Source: Spirosoma sp. 48-14 (GTDB lineage Bacteria; Bacteroidota; Bacteroidia; Cytophagales; Spirosomataceae). From it: a stretch of DNA of 64,000 nt. Below are positions 60,249 to 64,000 of this stretch, one piece after another. The position numbers were made by a program, and so were the translations under genes. The first letter of the stretch is position 1. Each line of letters opens with the position of its first letter. Under the pieces are notes generated by a model that saw only the letters and a program-made list of their open reading frames with translations, had not been told where the DNA came from and searched no databases. Location of the stretch: positions 26,732 to 90,731 of the forward strand of contig NZ_MKUD01000032.1 of the NCBI RefSeq assembly GCF_001898575.1, read 5' to 3'.

Positions 60249-61694
60249 ATGCGTAGAAGGATTCATAAAACACCCGAACGGTTGGCAAGCGTCCGAATCG
60301 ATGCGGTGGCTGCCGAAGGAAAGTGTATTGTACGTACCGACGAGGGCGTAATTTTCGTAGATAATCCAACCGGAGGGCCTGGTGTGGCTCCGGGTGATCT
60401 GGTCGATCTGCGCATTACAAATCGAAAAAAACAGTATCGTGAAGCGGTAGCCGAACACATTCATGAATGGTCGCCGGTGCGTGCTGAGCCGTTTTGTGAG
60501 CATTTTGGTACCTGTGGCGGCTGCAAGTGGCAGCATATTCAATACAGTGAACAACTGGGCTTTAAACACCAGCAGGTGATCGATCATCTGACTCGCATCG
60601 GGAAGGTGGCCCTGCCCGAAATACGGCCTATCCTGCCTGCTCATCCCACTCAATACTACCGGAACAAACTGGAATTTACCTGTGCCGAAGGGCGTTGGCT
60701 GACCACGCGTGAGGTCAATACCGATCAGTTGATCGATCAGCGAGCGGTTGGCTTTCACGTTCCGGGCCGGTTCGATAAAGTGCTTCCCATTCATCATTGT
60801 TACCTTCAGCCCGATCCGTCCAATGCGATTCGACAGGCGGTGAATGACTACGTATTTGCACATGGCCTGACGTTGTATAACCTGAAAGCACACACGGGTT
60901 TTCTGCGGACACTGATCATCCGTACTGCTGCCACTACGCAGCAGGTCATGGTAACGTTGCAGGTAGCCCAGGATAATCCCGAGATGCTCAATGAGTTACT
61001 TAGTTACCTTCAGACGCAGTTTCCTCAGATTACATCATTGAATTATATCCTGAACACGAAGAAAAACGATAGCTATCAGGATCAGGAGGTAATCAACTGG
61101 GCGGGCAAACCCTACATTGAGGAGCAAATGGATGAAGCCGACGGGCCACCACTGACGTTTCGGATTGGTCCTAAATCCTTTTACCAGACCAACGCCCAGC
61201 AAGCGCATAATTTGTATAAGATCACGCGTGAATGGGCTGGCCTTACCGGGCGCGAGCGTGTGTATGATCTCTATACCGGAACGGGCACCATTGCCTTGTT
61301 TGTGGCCCGTCGGGCAAAGCAGGTAATTGGGGTGGAATATGTTGAGGCTTCGGTAGCTGATGCGCGAATTAATGCCCAGGTTAATAACATTACCAATACC
61401 ACATTTGTAGCCGGTGATATGCGGGATATTCTGACGGATGGCTTTTTCGATCAGCATGGTCGGCCGGAAGTGGTTATTACCGACCCTCCTCGTGCAGGTA
61501 TGGACGAAGCCGTGACGCGGCAGCTGCTGAAAGCGGCTCCCGAACGGATTGTATATGTAAGCTGCAACACCGCTACCCAGGCCCGCGATTTAGGTATTCT
61601 AGATGAAAGCTATCGCGTGGCCGATGTGCAGCCCGTAGATATGTTTCCGCATACGCACCACGTCGAGAACATTGCGCTTTTGGTGAAGCGGTAA
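60249..61694 (+). CDS. rlmD: 23S rRNA (uracil-5-)-methyltransferase RlmD
   Basis: RlmD methylates U1939 of 23S rRNA (E. coli numbering) using S-adenosylmethionine and a [4Fe-4S] cluster. The 481-residue protein has an N-terminal TRAM-like barrel (about 10-75). The cluster Cys residues are Cys83, Cys89 and Cys92 in EPFCEHFGTCGGCKWQH and the Cys of HHCYLQP. The methyltransferase domain has the SAM loop VYDLYTGTGTIALFVA, DPPRAGMDE and the catalytic Cys in YVSCNTATQARD. The RumA-type TrmA group is close, so the exact uridine target is inferred. A nested palindrome follows 4 bp after the stop. Confidence 0.9.
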   Translation: MRRRIHKTPERLASVRIDAVAAEGKCIVRTDEGVIFVDNPTGGPGVAPGDLVDLRITNRKKQYREAVAEHIHEWSPVRAEPFCEHFGTCGGCKWQHIQYSEQLGFKHQQVIDHLTRIGKVALPEIRPILPAHPTQYYRNKLEFTCAEGRWLTTREVNTDQLIDQRAVGFHVPGRFDKVLPIHHCYLQPDPSNAIRQAVNDYVFAHGLTLYNLKAHTGFLRTLIIRTAATTQQVMVTLQVAQDNPEMLNELLSYLQTQFPQITSLNYILNTKKNDSYQDQEVINWAGKPYIEEQMDEADGPPLTFRIGPKSFYQTNAQQAHNLYKITREWAGLTGRERVYDLYTGTGTIALFVARRAKQVIGVEYVEASVADARINAQVNNITNTTFVAGDMRDILTDGFFDQHGRPEVVITDPPRAGMDEAVTRQLLKAAPERIVYVSCNTATQARDLGILDESYRVADVQPVDMFPHTHHVENIALLVKR

Positions 61695-61697
61695 ACG

Positions 61698-61950
61698 AAT
61701 GGATAATGAATAATGAATAATGTAAGCAATCACGCAGAATTACCTTTTTCTGTATGACCCCGATGGGACGGTCGGCCGTTGCCGTCAGATGTTTATAGTA
61801 GATAGCGCCTTTCTATAAACATTTGACGGCAACGGCCGACCGTCCCATCGGGGTCACACAAAATTTCATTCAATTTAATCCTGCGAGATTGCTTACAATG
61901 CAAAGCCTGGCTATTCCCCATTATTCATTAGACATTATCCATTATCCATT
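61698..61950. repeat. Nested three-layer palindrome after rlmD
   Basis: Outer arms of AATGGATAATG units (61698-61722 / 61919-61950, imperfect). Middle arms GTAAGCAATCACGCAG (61722-61737) / CTGCGAGATTGCTTAC (61881-61896), one mismatch. Inner arms 61755-61798 / 61813-61856, 44 bp with one mismatch and a 14-nt loop. It fills the gap between two convergent genes and has no coding potential. Confidence 0.85.
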
Positions 61951-61953
61951 ACG

Positions 61954-62943
61954 TTAGAATTCCAGATAGGGCGCTAGTTTTTCGATGGTTTTGGCGTCCA
62001 GAACGCGAATGGGTTTTAACGATTCGGCAGACGTGTAGGCACCGTGCTGTTCGCGGTAATTGACAATAATCTGGGCCTGACGACGGGATAAAAACGGGTG
62101 ACGGTCCAATTCGTCGGCAGTAGCTGTATTAATGGGAATCTTACGGACGCCCGACTGGACTTTACCGAATTTCAGCAACTCCTCCAGAGCCAGCGAGTCG
62201 AGCCCGTAAATGTCACGGTATTGCTCGGTTGAAACGAAACCACCGAGGGCATCCCGAAATTTGACAATACGACCAGCTAGTGTGCCACCAATGCCTTTCA
62301 GAGCTATCAACTGCGAGGTATCAGCCGTGTTAATATCAAAAGGTTGCAGTACGGGTTTGGCAGGGCGTTCGAAGGCATTAGACCGATTTGACAAAGCTGG
62401 GCGCTCTGTAGATGTGGGCGCTTCTGTAGAGTAGGGTTTAGAGCCAAACGATTGCTTGGACGGAGCTTCTTTCAGGGTAATATACGGCTCAAGTTGATCG
62501 TAAAGCTCCGGCGGGAAGTCATAAATACGTAGCAAATCGTCTTTCTTTCGAAACTGCCCACCTTTGCTCCGAAATTTCTCGATTCGTTCGGCCAGCCAGC
62601 GGGGTAAACCGAGTTGCTGCCACTGAGCTACGGTTGCTGTATTTGGATCGAACGGAAACAGTTTAGGTTCACTGAAGTGTTCACTAGTGGTTTTTTCTTT
62701 TTCGGAACGACTGCCATACCGGGGTTGTTTTGCTTCTTCCGCCTGCATGATTGCTACCAGACTGTCCAGTTTTCGTTGATCGGCTGGTGACGAGTCGATG
62801 GGTTTCCGATCCGCAAAAAAACGATATACGAACGGAATCAGGAGAAGCAATACGGATAGGAAAAGCAGAACAAGAAAACCTCGGGCTTCTTTATGTGATA
62901 GGCCAAAATAGTCGCGGATAAGCGCCTGAAAACGATTCAGCAT
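61954..62943 (-). CDS. ComEA-like helix-hairpin-helix membrane protein
   Basis: A 329-residue protein with one membrane segment at about 22-41 (GFLVLLFLSVLLLLIPFVY) and three helix-hairpin-helix units outside: PFDPNTATVAQWQQLGLP, PFDINTADTSQLIALKGIGG, and INTATADELDRHPFLSRRQA. HhH repeats of this kind bind DNA non-specifically. ComEA takes up DNA in competent bacteria. Cytophagales proteins like this are annotated by similarity only. A charged linker follows the membrane helix. It lies downstream of the PAP2 gene in the same direction. Confidence 0.85.
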   Translation of the reverse strand: MLNRFQALIRDYFGLSHKEARGFLVLLFLSVLLLLIPFVYRFFADRKPIDSSPADQRKLDSLVAIMQAEEAKQPRYGSRSEKEKTTSEHFSEPKLFPFDPNTATVAQWQQLGLPRWLAERIEKFRSKGGQFRKKDDLLRIYDFPPELYDQLEPYITLKEAPSKQSFGSKPYSTEAPTSTERPALSNRSNAFERPAKPVLQPFDINTADTSQLIALKGIGGTLAGRIVKFRDALGGFVSTEQYRDIYGLDSLALEELLKFGKVQSGVRKIPINTATADELDRHPFLSRRQAQIIVNYREQHGAYTSAESLKPIRVLDAKTIEKLAPYLEF

Positions 62944-63020
62944 GAAAACGATTTGTTGCGGTGTTATGTAACTGCCGCAAACTAAATCGTATTATTATGC
63001 TACGCAACTTTTTGAGGGTT

Positions 63021-63605
63021 TTAGTTGACTAAATGCCTGTTGTGTTGAGGACGACGGGCCTGCCATTTACGATATACATATACACAGAGCCATGCCGCCA
63101 GTACCCCAATACCAGCCCCTGTCAGTACATCCAGCGGATAATGAGCGGCCACATAAATCCGACTGTACGACACAACGATAGCCCATACATAGCCTAAAAT
63201 CAGCCAGGGATACTGCTTTCCAAACAACAACCAGAGACAGGTGGCCAGCGCGAACGTATTGGCAGCATGGGATGATGCAAAGCCATACGGCCCTCCACAT
63301 TCCATAACGGGGTGAATCAGTTTCTGGAGTGTAAAGACATGGCAGGGACGTAACCGATGGGTGAGCGGTTTTAACACCGACGAAGCCGTCTGGTCGCTGA
63401 TCGCTACAGCGGCAATGAGGGTAATTAATAGACCAATGGCCTGTTTTCGATAGCGGTATATGAGCCAGCCTATCAGGAGGGCATACAGTGGAAACCAGCT
63501 ATTTCGCTCCGTTACCCAAATCATGATCGGATCGAGCCAGGAAGCATAATGGCCGTTGAGCCACAGAAAAAGATCAGTATCGAGTTGATTAAGCGTTTGG
63601 AGCAC
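63021..63605 (-). CDS. PAP2 family phosphatase
   Basis: A 194-residue membrane phosphatase, likely acting on undecaprenyl pyrophosphate or a phospholipid. The three catalytic signatures are intact: KPLTHRLRP (KX6RP), SSHAANT (variant of PSGH) and SRIYVAAHYPLD (SRX5HX3D). I chose the GTG at 63605, because the residues after it (LQTLNQLDTDLFLWLNG) fit the family start, and ATG codons further upstream would overlap most of the next gene. With this start it overlaps the Uma2 gene by 17 bp. Five to six membrane segments. Confidence 0.88.
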   Translation of the reverse strand: MLQTLNQLDTDLFLWLNGHYASWLDPIMIWVTERNSWFPLYALLIGWLIYRYRKQAIGLLITLIAAVAISDQTASSVLKPLTHRLRPCHVFTLQKLIHPVMECGGPYGFASSHAANTFALATCLWLLFGKQYPWLILGYVWAIVVSYSRIYVAAHYPLDVLTGAGIGVLAAWLCVYVYRKWQARRPQHNRHLVN

Positions 63606-64000
63606 TGTCAATGGCCACTTTGTGGTAAATATCCTGCATCGGAATAGTAAAATCGCCAAGTTGGATAGCCATATCAAGAGAATCATAATCCTCGTTAAGC
63701 CAGTGACGACTATCCTGTTGTTTGGTGTACACCGACACGAAATGTACTGCCTGATCGATGTAGACAATATGCTGCACCGACTCGAGCTGCTTATAACAAC
63801 GTAACTTGGTCGATAAGTCCTGGCGGTAGGTTGAATCGGAATGTACTTCGACCAGCAGATAGGGATTAGTGATGCCTGCTTCCTGCCCTTGCCGAAGTAT
63901 AAGCTGACTTTCGCCTTTCATGACCAGCACATCGGGTTTCACAGCCAATTCACAGGCTGAAACAAAAACCAGTTTATTGCTACCCATCACCCGTATATCG
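63589..64000 (-). CDS. Uma2 family putative endonuclease (5' end beyond window)
   Basis: The leftward frame stays open to the window edge, so the N-terminus is missing. The visible part gives DIRVMGSNKLVFVS, AVKPDVLVMKGES (Asp of the PD-(D/E)xK-like core), TNPYLLVEVHSDST (Glu) and LSTKLRCYKQLESVQHIVYID (Lys), the Uma2 C-terminal core. It is the third Uma2 protein of the window and differs clearly from the other two. Its stop overlaps the PAP2 start. Confidence 0.78.
   Translation of the reverse strand, partial: DIRVMGSNKLVFVSACELAVKPDVLVMKGESQLILRQGQEAGITNPYLLVEVHSDSTYRQDLSTKLRCYKQLESVQHIVYIDQAVHFVSVYTKQQDSRHWLNEDYDSLDMAIQLGDFTIPMQDIYHKVAIDSAPNA

Noticed and set aside
61035-61457. 140-codon minus frame inside rlmD
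   Set aside because: It is antisense to a clear rlmD coding sequence with intact catalytic motifs.

Overview
The window looks like chromosomal DNA from a Bacteroidota bacterium of the order Cytophagales, most like Spirosoma and its relatives. This is inferred from gene content, not from a database search. The supporting marks are type IX secretion sorting domains (6048-9752 and 57936-60179), a DUF4249 lipoprotein paired with a TonB-dependent receptor, DUF3127 and DUF4920 proteins, a bacterial GH3-family adenylase, starts without clear Shine-Dalgarno sequences, and several promoters of the TTG / TAnnTTTG type found in this phylum.

Layout. 1-2617: the 5' part of a large secreted SdrD-like repeat protein, then 1 kb without genes. 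3619-5901: fmt, a probable small RNA, greA and a HIT protein. 6048-9752: a secreted metzincin protease. 10727-16181: a hexuronate catabolic cluster (reductase, kdgK, transporter, uxuA). 16267-20458: a Uma2 protein, an amidohydrolase, two paralogous lipoproteins, DUF4920 and DinB proteins. 20529-25543: serC, a large membrane protein and a serB-serA fusion, so all three serine-pathway activities sit together. 25556-26186: a HepT/MntA toxin-antitoxin pair. 26194-33125: a YheT hydrolase carrying an in-frame palindrome, a kelch / DUF4249 / TonB-receptor operon, and a second Uma2 protein. 33149-41246: a metal efflux pump, a GH31 glycosidase, an amidohydrolase and two exported peptidases (M61, M28). 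41514-49537: NUDIX, LysE, GH3 adenylase, surE, a LysR regulator, thrC, trhO and a deoxynucleoside kinase. 49532-52651: an accessory stretch with a decayed secreted-protein gene, two stand-alone LytTR regulators and a small glycine-rich membrane protein between them. 52652-60179: a ThuA protein, a lipoprotein metzincin, tRNA-Leu, a DUF3127 protein, tRNA-Lys, a TPR/SH3 membrane protein, an SDR enzyme and a gliding-motility-type secreted protein. 60249-64000: rlmD, a ComEA-like helix-hairpin-helix protein, a PAP2 phosphatase and a third Uma2 gene cut by the window edge.

The most unusual feature is a set of long, near-perfect palindromes at gene ends. Three share a core close to GAATGGCTGACGCCA at the apex. 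Others are built from AATGGATAATG units, and one of these lies in frame inside the yheT-like gene. They behave like terminators in position, but their shared cores, nesting and invasion of coding sequence suggest a dispersed miniature element family. No rRNA, CRISPR array, prophage or transposase gene was seen.
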